In this document: positions 35,255 to 43,516 of the stretch, one piece after another
Position numbering within the stretch: position 1 is the first letter of the stretch
Layout: each line of letters starts with the position of its first letter
NCBI RefSeq assembly: GCF_013410945.1
Contig: NZ_JACCCH010000001.1
Coordinates: forward strand, 1 to 64,000
Direction of reading: 5' to 3'
DNA length: 64,000 bases
Origin: Leifsonia sp. AK011
GTDB taxonomy: Bacteria > Actinomycetota > Actinomycetes > Actinomycetales > Microbacteriaceae
The notes under the pieces: model-generated
What the model was told of the DNA's origin: nothing
The model's database searches: none
Seen by the model: the letters and a program-made list of their open reading frames with translations, nothing else
Made by a program: the position numbers and the translations under genes

Positions 35255-35260
35255 TAGAGT
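35255..35260 (+). promoter_or_regulatory. Candidate -10 box of the seven-gene signalling operon
   Basis: TAGAGT fits the actinobacterial TANNNT form and would start transcription near 35267, about 22 bases before the first ATG. No good -35 is present at 16-18 bases (GTACCC), as expected for an activator-dependent promoter. Confidence 0.35.
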
Positions 35261-35288
35261 TGCAGGGTAGCTGGGGGGAGGCTGCACG

Positions 35289-36326
35289 ATGGAAAAGACC
35301 TATCGAGTACTTGTCGTCGATGACGACCCGGACGTCGCACTGTACATGCGCACCGTTCTCGAGCGCCGCGGGCCGTTCAGCGTCCGCGCCGTCGCCGATG
35401 CCCCCTCGGCGATCGCCGCCGTGAGCGACTTCCGCCCAGATGTCGTCGTCACCGACATCGAGATGCCGGGGATGACGGGGCTCGAGTTCATCGAGAAGAT
35501 GAACGGCATCCGCCCCGACCTCCCCGTCGTCGTCGTGACCGCCCACGTCTCCGTCGAGTACGCGGTCGGCGCCCTCCGCGCCCGCGCCGACGAGTTCCTC
35601 ACCAAGCCGGTCAACTCGACGGAGCTCACCGCCGTCGTGCTCCGCCTCGCCCAGAACGGCAGGGCCGGCCACAGCCAGCCGCACCGTGAGGTCGTGCTCG
35701 CCATCGGCGCCCACCCCGACGACGTCGAGATCGGAGTGGGCGGCATCCTCTCCTCGCATCGCGCCGCGGGGGACACCGTGGTGATCCTGACCCTGTCCCG
35801 CGGGGCCCAGGGCGGCCGAGCCGACAACCGGCAGAACGAGTCACTGCGGGCGGCCGAACTCCTCGGTGCCCGCCTGTTCCTCGAGGACTTCGTCGACACC
35901 GAGATCACCAGCACCGGCCCGACCGTCAAGGCGATCGAACGCGTGGTCAGCGAGATCGGGCCCACGATCGTCTACACGCACACGTCGCACGACAGACACC
36001 AGGACCACCGCGCCGTGCACGAGGCGTCCCTCGTCGCGACGCGGCTCGTGGGAACTGTCGCCTGCTACCAGAGCCCCTCGTCCACAGTCGACTACAAACC
36101 GACGCGATTCGTCTCCATCGACGGCTTCTGGGAGCGCAAGCTCGAGCTCCTCGCCTGCTTCGAATCGCAGGTCGGAATCCGCAGCTATCTCGAACCGGAC
36201 TTCGTCGTCGCGACCGCGCGCTACTGGTCGCGCTACGGCGGCGGCAGGCTCGTCGAGCCGCTCGAGATCATCCGCGAGACCTCCGACCTGTCCACTCCCG
36301 TTCGCCGACGGGTGGCCACGTCATGA
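35289..36326 (+). CDS. Receiver domain fused to PIG-L/LmbE deacetylase
   Basis: A 345-residue two-domain protein. Residues 1-122 are a complete receiver domain: acidic pocket D11-D13, phospho-acceptor Asp56 (TDIEMPG), Thr84 and Lys106 (TKPVN). Residues 134-345 are a PIG-L/LmbE zinc deacetylase with the metal motif H142-P-D-D145 and a second motif HQDHRAVH (237-244). PIG-L enzymes remove acetyl groups from N-acetylglucosamine conjugates. Here phosphorylation of the receiver could switch the deacetylase. The ATG has GGGGGAGG upstream. First gene of a seven-gene overlapping run; the kinase at its end is the likely phosphate donor. Confidence 0.88.
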   Translation: MEKTYRVLVVDDDPDVALYMRTVLERRGPFSVRAVADAPSAIAAVSDFRPDVVVTDIEMPGMTGLEFIEKMNGIRPDLPVVVVTAHVSVEYAVGALRARADEFLTKPVNSTELTAVVLRLAQNGRAGHSQPHREVVLAIGAHPDDVEIGVGGILSSHRAAGDTVVILTLSRGAQGGRADNRQNESLRAAELLGARLFLEDFVDTEITSTGPTVKAIERVVSEIGPTIVYTHTSHDRHQDHRAVHEASLVATRLVGTVACYQSPSSTVDYKPTRFVSIDGFWERKLELLACFESQVGIRSYLEPDFVVATARYWSRYGGGRLVEPLEIIRETSDLSTPVRRRVATS

Positions 36327-37306
36327 CCCGGGTGCTCGTGACGGGAGCAGGGGGCGCTGCCGGAGTCGCCGTCATCCGTTCGCTCGTCGCCCACGGCGCC
36401 GACGTCTTCGCCGCCGACATGGATGGCTGGGCCGCTGGCCTCTATCTCGTGCCTGCTGAGCGCCGCAGGCTCGTCCAACCCGGGCGATCACCGGAGTTCG
36501 TGGACGGCGTGCTCAGCATCGTGCGTGAGGACGACATCGACGTGGTCTTCTCCACCGTCGATGTTGAGCTCGAACCGCTCGCGGCACGCCGGGCCGAACT
36601 CGCACCGACCGTTCTCGCCGCCCCCAGCCTCTCGACGCTCGCGACCTGCCTCGACAAGCTCACCCTCGCCGAGGCCTGCGCGGGCAGCGCACGCGTGCCG
36701 ACGACGATGATCCTGGATGCCACGGGCAAGGCGGCCGACTGGACGTTCCCCGTCATCATCAAGCCGCGCCGCGGGGCAGGCAGCCGGGGTGTCCACCTCG
36801 TCGCCGACCGCGCGGGGCTCGAGGCAATGCCCGACGACGAGGCGATCATCATCCAGGCCAACCTCCCGGGCGAGGAGTATTCCGTCGATGTCATCGCGTC
36901 CGGTGGCACCCTCGTCGCCGCCGTCCCGCGCACGCGCGCGAGGGTCGACTCTGGCGTCTCGATCGCCGGCCAGACCGTGCGCGACCCCGAGCTGCAGCGC
37001 CAGGCGGGACTCGTCGCCGCGGCGATCGGGCTCGACGGTGTCGCGAACGTGCAGCTCCGACGCGACGTCGACGGACTCCCCGCGCTCCTCGAGGTCAACC
37101 CGCGGTTCCCCGGCGCGCTCCCCCTCACGATCGCGGCCGGCGTCGACCTCCCGGTGCTCGCACTCGATCTCGCCCTCGGTGAGGAGCTTCCGAGTGGTCT
37201 CGACTTCCGCGAGATCGCGACGGTGAGGTTCCTCGAGGACCTCATCCTCGACCCGGCAGAAGTCCTGGTCTCCGAACACGCAGCACACGGTCCGGAGGAC
37301 GAATGA
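36323..37306 (+). CDS. ATP-grasp protein (carbamoyl-phosphate-synthase-like)
   Basis: A 327-residue cytoplasmic enzyme. The N-terminal Rossmann-like part has LVTGAGGAAGVAVIRSLVAH; the ATP-grasp part has FPVIIKPRRGAGSRGVHLV (ATP-binding Lys and Gly loop) and the metal-ligand block LLEVNPRFPGALPLTIAAG. It would join a carboxylate to an amine or phosphate through an acyl-phosphate; the substrate is unknown. Its ATG overlaps the preceding stop (ATGA). With a deacetylase that exposes an amine upstream and a glycosyltransferase downstream, attachment of an amino-acid-like group to a sugar amine is one possible role. Confidence 0.85.
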   Translation: MTRVLVTGAGGAAGVAVIRSLVAHGADVFAADMDGWAAGLYLVPAERRRLVQPGRSPEFVDGVLSIVREDDIDVVFSTVDVELEPLAARRAELAPTVLAAPSLSTLATCLDKLTLAEACAGSARVPTTMILDATGKAADWTFPVIIKPRRGAGSRGVHLVADRAGLEAMPDDEAIIIQANLPGEEYSVDVIASGGTLVAAVPRTRARVDSGVSIAGQTVRDPELQRQAGLVAAAIGLDGVANVQLRRDVDGLPALLEVNPRFPGALPLTIAAGVDLPVLALDLALGEELPSGLDFREIATVRFLEDLILDPAEVLVSEHAAHGPEDE

Positions 37307-38040
37307 CCGACCTGCGAGGCACGCTTCTCCTGGGCGATCACCACGTTCATTCGACGTTCTCGGATGACGCGCACAGCACGCTCGCGGAGAACATCGCCGC
37401 CGCCACGACCCAGGGGCTCTCGGTTGTGCGCCTGACCGAGCACGTGCGCGCCGATACGGCGTGGGTGCCCGAGTTCGTCGCGGCGGTCGCCGCCGAACCG
37501 GTGCCCTCCTCACTCACCGTCCTCACTGGCGTCGAGGCCAAGCTGCTCTCGGTGGCCGGCGATATCGACGCGCCGACGGAGCTCGATGGCATCGATGCAC
37601 TCGTGCTCGCCGACCACCAGTTCCCCGGCACGGACGGCCCGTGGAGCCCGACCGCGACGCGAGAGCGGATCGCGGCCGGACTCTCCCCCGCCGACGCTCT
37701 CGAGCAGTTCGTCGTGGCATCCATCGCGGCCATGACAACCTTCGACCACACCGCGCGCACGCTGCAGCTCGCACACTGGTTCTCGATCCTGCCCAAGGTC
37801 GGGCTCAGCGAGGACGACCTCACCGACGAGCAGCTCGACCGCTGGTCCACCGCCGCGAGCGCGACGGGCACCCTTGTCGAGATCAACGAGAAATGGGGAT
37901 GCCCGGGCGCGCGAGCCGTGCGGGCAGCACTCGCGAACGGCGTCACACTCGTGGCATCCACCGACTCCCACGTCGCGGGCGATGTCGGGCGGTACGAGCG
38001 CGTCGGCCGGATCCTCGACGGGGCGTTGGCACTGCGATGA
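37303..38040 (+). CDS. PHP-domain phosphoesterase
   Basis: A 245-residue metal-dependent hydrolase of the PHP superfamily. Motif I GDHHVHSTFSDD, motif II LTEHVRAD, the Glu of GVEAKLLS and the last metal pair STDSHVAGD are all present, so the trinuclear site looks complete. Family members hydrolyse histidinol phosphate, nucleotide or sugar phosphoesters. ATG overlaps the stop of the ATP-grasp gene by 4 bases. The substrate is unknown; a phosphorylated sugar or lipid intermediate of the same pathway is plausible. Confidence 0.87.
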   Translation: MTDLRGTLLLGDHHVHSTFSDDAHSTLAENIAAATTQGLSVVRLTEHVRADTAWVPEFVAAVAAEPVPSSLTVLTGVEAKLLSVAGDIDAPTELDGIDALVLADHQFPGTDGPWSPTATRERIAAGLSPADALEQFVVASIAAMTTFDHTARTLQLAHWFSILPKVGLSEDDLTDEQLDRWSTAASATGTLVEINEKWGCPGARAVRAALANGVTLVASTDSHVAGDVGRYERVGRILDGALALR

Positions 38041-39533
38041 CGATCGACTGGGCCGTGCTGGGTCACGACGTGCTCGAGTGGTTCCTCGTGATCCTCGTCG
38101 GCACCGGCGTGATCCCGATCCTCACCACCCTGCTGCAGTTCATCACCATCCCCTTCCACGCGTTCCGCAACCACTACCGCGAGGCGGCGCCGTACATGCC
38201 CCGCGTCGCAGTCGTGATCCCCGCCTGGAACGAGGGTGTGGTGATCGGCGCCACCATCGATCGCCTCATCGCGATGGACTACCCGGACTGGGCACTCCGC
38301 GTCTACGTGGTGGATGACGCGAGCACCGACCAGACGCCCGACGTGATCCGCGAACGCGCCGAGCGGTACCCGGGCAGGGTGTTCCACCTGCGTCGCGAGC
38401 AGGGCGGCCAGGGCAAGGCGCACACCATCAACCACGGCCTCCGGCTCATCCTCGAGGACGACTGGATGCAGGCACTCCTCATCACGGATGCCGATGTGAT
38501 CTTCCTGCCGGACTCGCTCCGCAAGATGACCCGGCACCTCGCCGACCCCAAGATCGGTGCGGTGAGTGCGTACATCCGCGAGGGCAGTCCGAAGAAGAAC
38601 TACCTCATGCGGTTCATCGGCATCGAGTACGTGCTCGCTCAGGCGGCATCCCGTCGTGCCCAGAATGTGCTGGGGGCCCAGGCCTGCCTCGCGGGAGGCG
38701 CGCAACTGCACTCGCGCGACAACCTCGTCGACCTCGGGGGGCGCATCGACACGAGCAGCCTCGCCGAGGACACTGTCATGACGTTCGAGACACAGTTGAG
38801 CGGACGCGAGGTCGTCTTCGACCCCTACGCGATCGTTCTCGCCGAGGAGCCAGGAACCATCTCGGCGCTCTGGAAGCAGCGCCTGCGCTGGGCCCGGGGC
38901 AACGTGCAGGTCACCTCCCGCTACAAGCGGGTCTGGTTCCGCCCGCGGCGGGCCCACGACCTCGGCGGCTTCATCTTCGGCCTGTCGTGGTTCAGCATCA
39001 TGCTGTTGCCCGCGGTCATGGTCGCCTCGTCGATCGGTCTGCTCGGCCTCTTCTTCCTCGGCAGCAACCTCGCGGTCATCGCCTTCCAGGGGCTGTGGGG
39101 TCTCGCGACCGTCACCTACTTCTACTCGATCATCCTCGCGTTGCAGCTCGACGGGATGATCGCGCGACAGGCATGGCTTGAGGCGCTGCTGTTCCCCGGC
39201 ATCCTGTCGATCCTCGTCATGATCACGGCGTTCTTCCCCGGTCTCTTCGAGGACGTGCTCCCCGCAGCCCTGGGCGTTCAGGCGACCCAGGCCTTCGTGA
39301 CCGGGTGGACGATCTTCGCGTACGCGTGGATCGCCGTGTCGATGCTCTTCGCGTGGATCGCGAAGCTCATCGATGGCACCAGGGCGGGTCGCATCCTCTC
39401 GCCGCTGCTCACCTACATCGTGGGCTACGGGCCGATCCTCTGCGCCGTCACGATCGACTCGTACATCAAGCAGGCCAGGCACGCCGAAGCACGGTGGGAC
39501 AAGACGGAGAAGGTCGGGAGAGTGACAGCATGA
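38037..39533 (+). CDS. Processive family-2 glycosyltransferase, membrane-bound
   Basis: A 498-residue enzyme of the chitin/hyaluronan/PgaC-synthase type. One N-terminal helix (about 12-35), a cytosolic GT-A domain with VAVVIPAWNEG, VVDDASTDQ, the DxD-like TDADVIF, SLAEDTVMT and the processivity motif QRLRW, then four or five helices (about 315-480). Such enzymes extend and export beta-linked polysaccharide or glycosylate a membrane lipid. Start ATG overlaps the PHP stop (ATGA). Deacetylase and transferase in one operon recall poly-N-acetylglucosamine systems, but the other genes do not match any I know. Confidence 0.9.
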   Translation: MTIDWAVLGHDVLEWFLVILVGTGVIPILTTLLQFITIPFHAFRNHYREAAPYMPRVAVVIPAWNEGVVIGATIDRLIAMDYPDWALRVYVVDDASTDQTPDVIRERAERYPGRVFHLRREQGGQGKAHTINHGLRLILEDDWMQALLITDADVIFLPDSLRKMTRHLADPKIGAVSAYIREGSPKKNYLMRFIGIEYVLAQAASRRAQNVLGAQACLAGGAQLHSRDNLVDLGGRIDTSSLAEDTVMTFETQLSGREVVFDPYAIVLAEEPGTISALWKQRLRWARGNVQVTSRYKRVWFRPRRAHDLGGFIFGLSWFSIMLLPAVMVASSIGLLGLFFLGSNLAVIAFQGLWGLATVTYFYSIILALQLDGMIARQAWLEALLFPGILSILVMITAFFPGLFEDVLPAALGVQATQAFVTGWTIFAYAWIAVSMLFAWIAKLIDGTRAGRILSPLLTYIVGYGPILCAVTIDSYIKQARHAEARWDKTEKVGRVTA

Positions 39534-39673
39534 GCGACCAGTACACGCGCAGCTTCCTGCGGGAGGAGCTGGAGCGCGATCGACGCCACGAACGCCGTCT
39601 CATCCCCAAGGCCCTCCTGGCGCTTGCCGTCGTCGCCGTTCTCCTCATCGTGAGGGCGGTGTACTTCCTGTGA
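39530..39673 (+). CDS. 47-residue single-helix membrane peptide
   Basis: MSDQYTRSFLREELERDRRH forms a highly charged cytoplasmic segment and residues 25-46 (PKALLALAVVAVLLIVRAVY) one membrane helix. It overlaps both neighbours (ATGA at its start, GTGA at its end), which strongly supports that it is translated. Small helix-bearing partners such as PgaD accompany PgaC-type transferases; by position this peptide could be such a subunit, though no sequence similarity can be claimed. Confidence 0.75.
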   Translation: MSDQYTRSFLREELERDRRHERRLIPKALLALAVVAVLLIVRAVYFL

Positions 39674-40068
39674 CCACCGCTGGGGAAGCCGTGCCGTACC
39701 GGGTCGTGATCGCCGACGACGATGCGGACATCCGCGATCTCGTGGCGCTCGCCGCGCGGCGGGCCGGGCTCACGCCCGTGGCCATCGTCGGCGACGGGGA
39801 TGCCGCACTCGCCGCCATCCTCGCGCATCAACCCGACCTCGCCATCCTCGACATCGAGATGCCAGGACTCACCGGGCTCGACGTCTGCCGAGTGTTGCGT
39901 GGCTCGGCGTCCGACGCTGATGTGCGCATCGCGCTCCTCTCGGCCTCGGTCGATGAGTCGGAACGCGCGAGGAGCCTCGAGGCGGGAGCCGACCACTTCC
40001 TCTCCAAGCCATTCAGTCCGAGAGAGCTCATAGCGTGGCTCGCCGTGGGCAAGGAGCCGAGAGCATGA
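39670..40068 (+). CDS. Stand-alone receiver protein
   Basis: A 132-residue response regulator with no output domain. Acidic pocket D16-D18, phospho-acceptor Asp61 (LDIEMPG), Ser in LLSASVDE and Lys in LSKPFSP are intact. The GTG start overlaps the previous stop. It may relay phosphate between the kinase and the receiver of the PIG-L fusion, or regulate the transferase directly. Its IEMPGLTGL block is very like IEMPGMTGL of the fusion's receiver, consistent with one shared kinase. Confidence 0.88.
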   Translation: MTTAGEAVPYRVVIADDDADIRDLVALAARRAGLTPVAIVGDGDAALAAILAHQPDLAILDIEMPGLTGLDVCRVLRGSASDADVRIALLSASVDESERARSLEAGADHFLSKPFSPRELIAWLAVGKEPRA

Positions 40069-41816
40069 CCTCCGGTCGTATCGCATCGTATTTCGCGAGG
40101 ATCGTCGACCGGCCAAGCACGCCGGTGAAGCAGTCCGCGACACTCCTGGGCCTGGGACTCGCGCTCATCGCCATCGCCCTGTTCCCCGACCTCACGGTGA
40201 CCGGGCCTGCCTACTTCTGGATCGCGATCGCCCTGCTGGGTGTGGCGAGCGCCCTCGCCATCCTCTGGCGTGACGACTACCGCTACTCGGGCGTCGTCAT
40301 GATCGTGCCGGCGATCGACCTGCTCGCCTTCGGCTTTTTCCGGGCCGGGACCGGCGGAGTAGCTTCGCTGTTCTCGTCACTCATCATCCTTCCCGTCGTC
40401 TGGCTCGCGGCGGGTGAGGGCAGGCGATTCATCCTGTATGCCGCCGCTGGCACCTCCATCGCCCTGTCGATACCGACGATCACGGGCGTCGTTCACCTCA
40501 GCACGCCGTCGGAGTGGCTGCGCGGAATCTTCACGCCCATCGTCTTCGCGATGGCCGCAGGGATCGTCAACGAGCTGGCCAGGCTCGGCCGGGAGCAGGT
40601 CGCGTCGATCAAGAAGCTCGCCGACGACAAGGAGCGCATGCTCCAGGACACCGTCGAGTACGCCGTGCGCCTCCAGGAGAGCGAGGACAGGTATCGCGCA
40701 GCAGACCGCCTGTACCGCGGGTTGTGGGGAGCAGTCACCGAGCAGTCCGTGATCGGAACCGACACCGAGGGACTCATCGATGCGTGGAACCCCGGGGCCA
40801 CCCAGATGCTCGGGGTCGCCAGGATCGACGCGGAGGACAGGATGCACATCTTCGACTTCCACGTCGCCGACGAGCTCGAGGATTACGCAAAGGAGCGCAA
40901 TTACCCACCGGGCGAAACCGTCCTCAACCCCGGTTTCTCCGCCCTCGTCGAGAACGCAAGGCTCGGCAGCGTCGACGTCCGCGAGTGGACCTACGTGCGC
41001 GCCGACGGAAGCACCCTGCCGGTTTCGGTGTCGGTCACCCCCCGCGTCGACGAGGCCGGCGAGACCGCCGGCTACCTCTTCGTGGCGACCGATATCACCA
41101 CGGCCCTCGAGGCGTCCCGGCTCAAGGACGAATTCGTCGGGCTCATCTCGCACGAGCTGCGCACCCCGTTGACCTCGATCCTCGGCTACCTCGAGCTACT
41201 GAGGGACGACGACGAGAGCGGCCTCACCGCCGAGCAGCAGCAGTACCTCGAGGTCGTCGAACGCAATGCCAACCGCCTTCTGCGCCTCGTGGGCGACCTG
41301 CTCTTCACCGCGCAGGTCGAGTCGGGCAAGCTCTCCCTCATGGCCGCCCCCGTCGAGCTCGCCGACATCGTCACGACCGCCGTCCAGTCGGCAGGGCCGG
41401 CGGCGGATGCTGCGGGCATCAGCGTTCGCGTATCGCTCCCCGATGTCAACCCGATGGTCAGCGGCGACGCCGTTCGGCTGGGACAGGCGGTTGACAACCT
41501 GCTGTCGAACGCGATCAAGTTCACGCCGGAGGGGGGTTCGGTCACGGTCGGCCTTGCTGTCGAGGACAACGAGGCGATCATCACCGTGACCGACACAGGT
41601 ATCGGCATCCCCGAGGATGAACTCGACCAGCTCTTCGGGCGGTTCTTCCGGGCCTCGACGGCCACACGCAACGCGGTACCCGGCGTGGGTCTCGGTCTCA
41701 CCATCACCCGGGCGATCGTCGTTGCTCACGACGGTGCCATGGAGGTCGAGAGCGAGGAGGGCATCGGAACCACGTTCCGGATGCGCCTGCCGCTCCTCCC
41801 CGTCCCGGCGCGCTAG
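40065..41816 (+). CDS. Membrane histidine kinase with PAS domain
   Basis: A 583-residue sensor kinase. Five or six predicted helices in residues 20-180, a short coiled coil (EQVASIKKLADDKERMLQ), a PAS domain (about 225-345), the dimerisation/phosphoacceptor helix with His363 (LISHELRTPLTSILG) and the ATPase domain with NLLSNAIKFT, DTGIGIPEDEL and GVGLGLTITRA. It ends the seven-gene run and starts within the receiver stop (ATGA). The kinase has no transcription factor partner in the operon, so its output appears to be enzymatic or through protein contacts. Confidence 0.9.
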   Translation: MTSGRIASYFARIVDRPSTPVKQSATLLGLGLALIAIALFPDLTVTGPAYFWIAIALLGVASALAILWRDDYRYSGVVMIVPAIDLLAFGFFRAGTGGVASLFSSLIILPVVWLAAGEGRRFILYAAAGTSIALSIPTITGVVHLSTPSEWLRGIFTPIVFAMAAGIVNELARLGREQVASIKKLADDKERMLQDTVEYAVRLQESEDRYRAADRLYRGLWGAVTEQSVIGTDTEGLIDAWNPGATQMLGVARIDAEDRMHIFDFHVADELEDYAKERNYPPGETVLNPGFSALVENARLGSVDVREWTYVRADGSTLPVSVSVTPRVDEAGETAGYLFVATDITTALEASRLKDEFVGLISHELRTPLTSILGYLELLRDDDESGLTAEQQQYLEVVERNANRLLRLVGDLLFTAQVESGKLSLMAAPVELADIVTTAVQSAGPAADAAGISVRVSLPDVNPMVSGDAVRLGQAVDNLLSNAIKFTPEGGSVTVGLAVEDNEAIITVTDTGIGIPEDELDQLFGRFFRASTATRNAVPGVGLGLTITRAIVVAHDGAMEVESEEGIGTTFRMRLPLLPVPAR

Positions 41817-41856
41817 GCGGAGCACGTCACGAGACCGGGCTCCGGAGCACTGCGCC

Positions 41857-42813
41857 TCAGGCGCGGTGCCCTCCCCGGCCACGCCCGCGAAGGAGCGCGG
41901 TACCGGCGATGAGTGCACCAACCTGGAGCGCTCCGACACCGGTGAGAACGACGTTCGGAACGGGCATGCTTCCCGTCGCCGCCAGCAGGCTTCCCGGGAG
42001 ACCCGCGGTGGTCTCCCCCGTGGACGGACCGGCGGCACTCCCCGCCGGCTCGCTGAGTGTTGGCAGGTCGCAGATCGGCAGGGTCACCTGGTCAGCGCTG
42101 ACGACACCACCGGTCGAGTCCTTCATCCAGACGACGTAGCTGTCGCCGTTGGGCACATCGGGGATGACGGCGGAGCTCGACTCGGCCGTGAGTTCGATGT
42201 CGACCACGCCGGGCACCGGGGCGCCGTCCACGGCGACCCCCACCGGATACGCGCCGGAACCGAGGCCCGTGGCATCCACTCGCACGTCGGTGGCACCGAG
42301 GAGATCACACTCGTGAGCGGTTGCGACGACTGTCGGCTCGGCCGACTGCTGGGTGGAGGTGCCTGCGGGCGCTTCGCACGGGGCGATGTCGATGGCGCGG
42401 GTCGCGGTGAAGTCCGGGGCGTCGGAATCCGTGACGGTCAGAACGTGGCTTCCCGCGGGCACCGTGGCGAAGGAGTCGAGCACGGTGTCCGTCGCGGCGA
42501 GCGTGAGGTCGAGCACCTTCGCGCCGGAGGCCTCGACGATCGAGATGTCGTACGAGCGACCGACCACGAGGTCAACGAGGGAGAGTGTTGCCGTGCAGTC
42601 ATCGTTGAGGATGAGGACGGGCTGCGGCTCGGCCGGTGCTGGGAGGTCGGCCGCCGAGGCCACCGAGACGCTGGCCATCGAGAGGGCCAGCGAGCCGAGA
42701 ACTGCAACGATCAGGCCGAGAATGGCGACGGGGCCGCGGGACCGCCGTGCCGGTGTGCGCTCGGGTAACGCCACCGGTTCGGCGGTCCGCATCGGACCAC
42801 AGTCAAGTCGCAT
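41857..42813 (-). CDS. Cell-wall-anchored surface protein with LAATG sorting signal
   Basis: A 318-residue secreted protein. Basic N-terminus and signal peptide (GPVAILGLIVAVLGSLALSM) with cleavage near SVASA-AD, a Cys-containing beta-rich region of two similar halves, and a C-terminal sorting signal: LAATG, a hydrophobic segment (VVLTGVGALQVGALIAGTAL) and RGRGRGGHR. LAXTG is the recognition form of actinobacterial class E sortases. Start ATG 42813 or 42792; neither has a strong ribosome site. It converges on the glycan operon 40 bases away. The biological role is unknown. Confidence 0.75.
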   Translation of the reverse strand: MRLDCGPMRTAEPVALPERTPARRSRGPVAILGLIVAVLGSLALSMASVSVASAADLPAPAEPQPVLILNDDCTATLSLVDLVVGRSYDISIVEASGAKVLDLTLAATDTVLDSFATVPAGSHVLTVTDSDAPDFTATRAIDIAPCEAPAGTSTQQSAEPTVVATAHECDLLGATDVRVDATGLGSGAYPVGVAVDGAPVPGVVDIELTAESSSAVIPDVPNGDSYVVWMKDSTGGVVSADQVTLPICDLPTLSEPAGSAAGPSTGETTAGLPGSLLAATGSMPVPNVVLTGVGALQVGALIAGTALLRGRGRGGHRA

Positions 42814-42997
42814 CTCGGGGGATGTGCACTTTCATCAGTGAACTTCGCCGCAGCACGCTAGCCAGAGGGTAAGGCCGTCTAGTGTGCAGGTGGGGGAGGC
42901 TCGCTCGGGTATTTACCACCGCTTCCTCGGGGGGACTGGAAGCGGCTGTCCCCCATTATGCCGACAGCCTCATGTTTGTGCAAGCGCATGAACAAGA

Positions 42998-43030
42998 CTG
43001 GGCACCACCCCAATTCGGGGTGGTGCCCAG
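42998..43030 (-). terminator. Terminator of rplJ-rplL
   Basis: A perfect 14-bp stem (CTGGGCACCACCCC and complement) with a 5-base loop lies 33 bases past the rplL stop and is followed on the minus strand by TCTTGTTC. Confidence 0.8.
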
Positions 43031-43062
43031 TACCTGCAAGTGAGCCCTGAAAAGGGCGTCGA

Positions 43063-43452
43063 CTACTTGAGGGTGATCGTTGCGCCAGCCTCTTCGAGGG
43101 CAGCCTTGGCCTTCTCGGCGGTCTCCTTGTTCGCGCCCTCGAGCACGGTGCTGGGAGCGCCGTCAACGAGTGCCTTCGCCTCGCCGAGACCGAGGCTCGT
43201 GAGGGTACGCACCTCCTTGATGACCTGGATCTTCTTGTCACCGGCCGACTCGAGGACGACGTCGAACGAGTCCTTCTCCTCGACCTCTTCTGCTGCGCCA
43301 CCGGCACCGGCGGGCGCTGCGACGGCAACCGCGGCGGGGGCCGCGGCGGTGACCTCGAAGGTCTCCTCGAACTTCTTGACGAACTCCGAGAGCTCGATGA
43401 GCGTGAGCTCCTTGAATGCCTCGATCAGCTGGTCGCTGGTCAGCTTTGCCAT
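43063..43452 (-). CDS. rplL: 50S ribosomal protein L7/L12
   Basis: Stalk protein that recruits translation factors. The 129-residue protein has an N-terminal dimerisation domain ([20 protein letters not shown]), the Ala/Gly/Glu hinge and the C-terminal factor-binding domain ([32 protein letters not shown]). The ATG at 43452 has AAGGAG 6 bases upstream. It lies 64 bases after rplJ, as in most bacteria. Confidence 0.98.
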   Translation of the reverse strand: MAKLTSDQLIEAFKELTLIELSEFVKKFEETFEVTAAAPAAVAVAAPAGAGGAAEEVEEKDSFDVVLESAGDKKIQVIKEVRTLTSLGLGEAKALVDGAPSTVLEGANKETAEKAKAALEEAGATITLK

Positions 43453-43516
43453 GATGTCTCCTTGTTGTTGAATCGTCCGCACTCCAGACGGAGCGCGATG
43501 TGCTTATTCGTCTGCG

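Noticed and set aside
35289-36326. The receiver/PIG-L fusion as a frameshift joining two genes.
   Set aside because: The frame is continuous, both domains are complete with a linker of about 12 residues, and no internal ribosome site and start is seen at the junction.
37347-39482. 711-codon minus-strand frame opposite the PHP and glycosyltransferase genes.
   Set aside because: Shadow of the real plus-strand genes, which are linked by 4-base overlaps and show catalytic motifs.
41849-41867. Small palindrome at the end of the sortase-substrate gene as a terminator.
   Set aside because: It overlaps codons for the basic tail, is only 5-8 bp and lacks a T-run; it may simply reflect GC-rich Arg/Gly codons.
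42814-43062. Possible small gene between the sortase substrate and rplL.
   Set aside because: No frame with a start, ribosome site and sensible composition; the segment contains the rplL terminator and otherwise nothing recognised.
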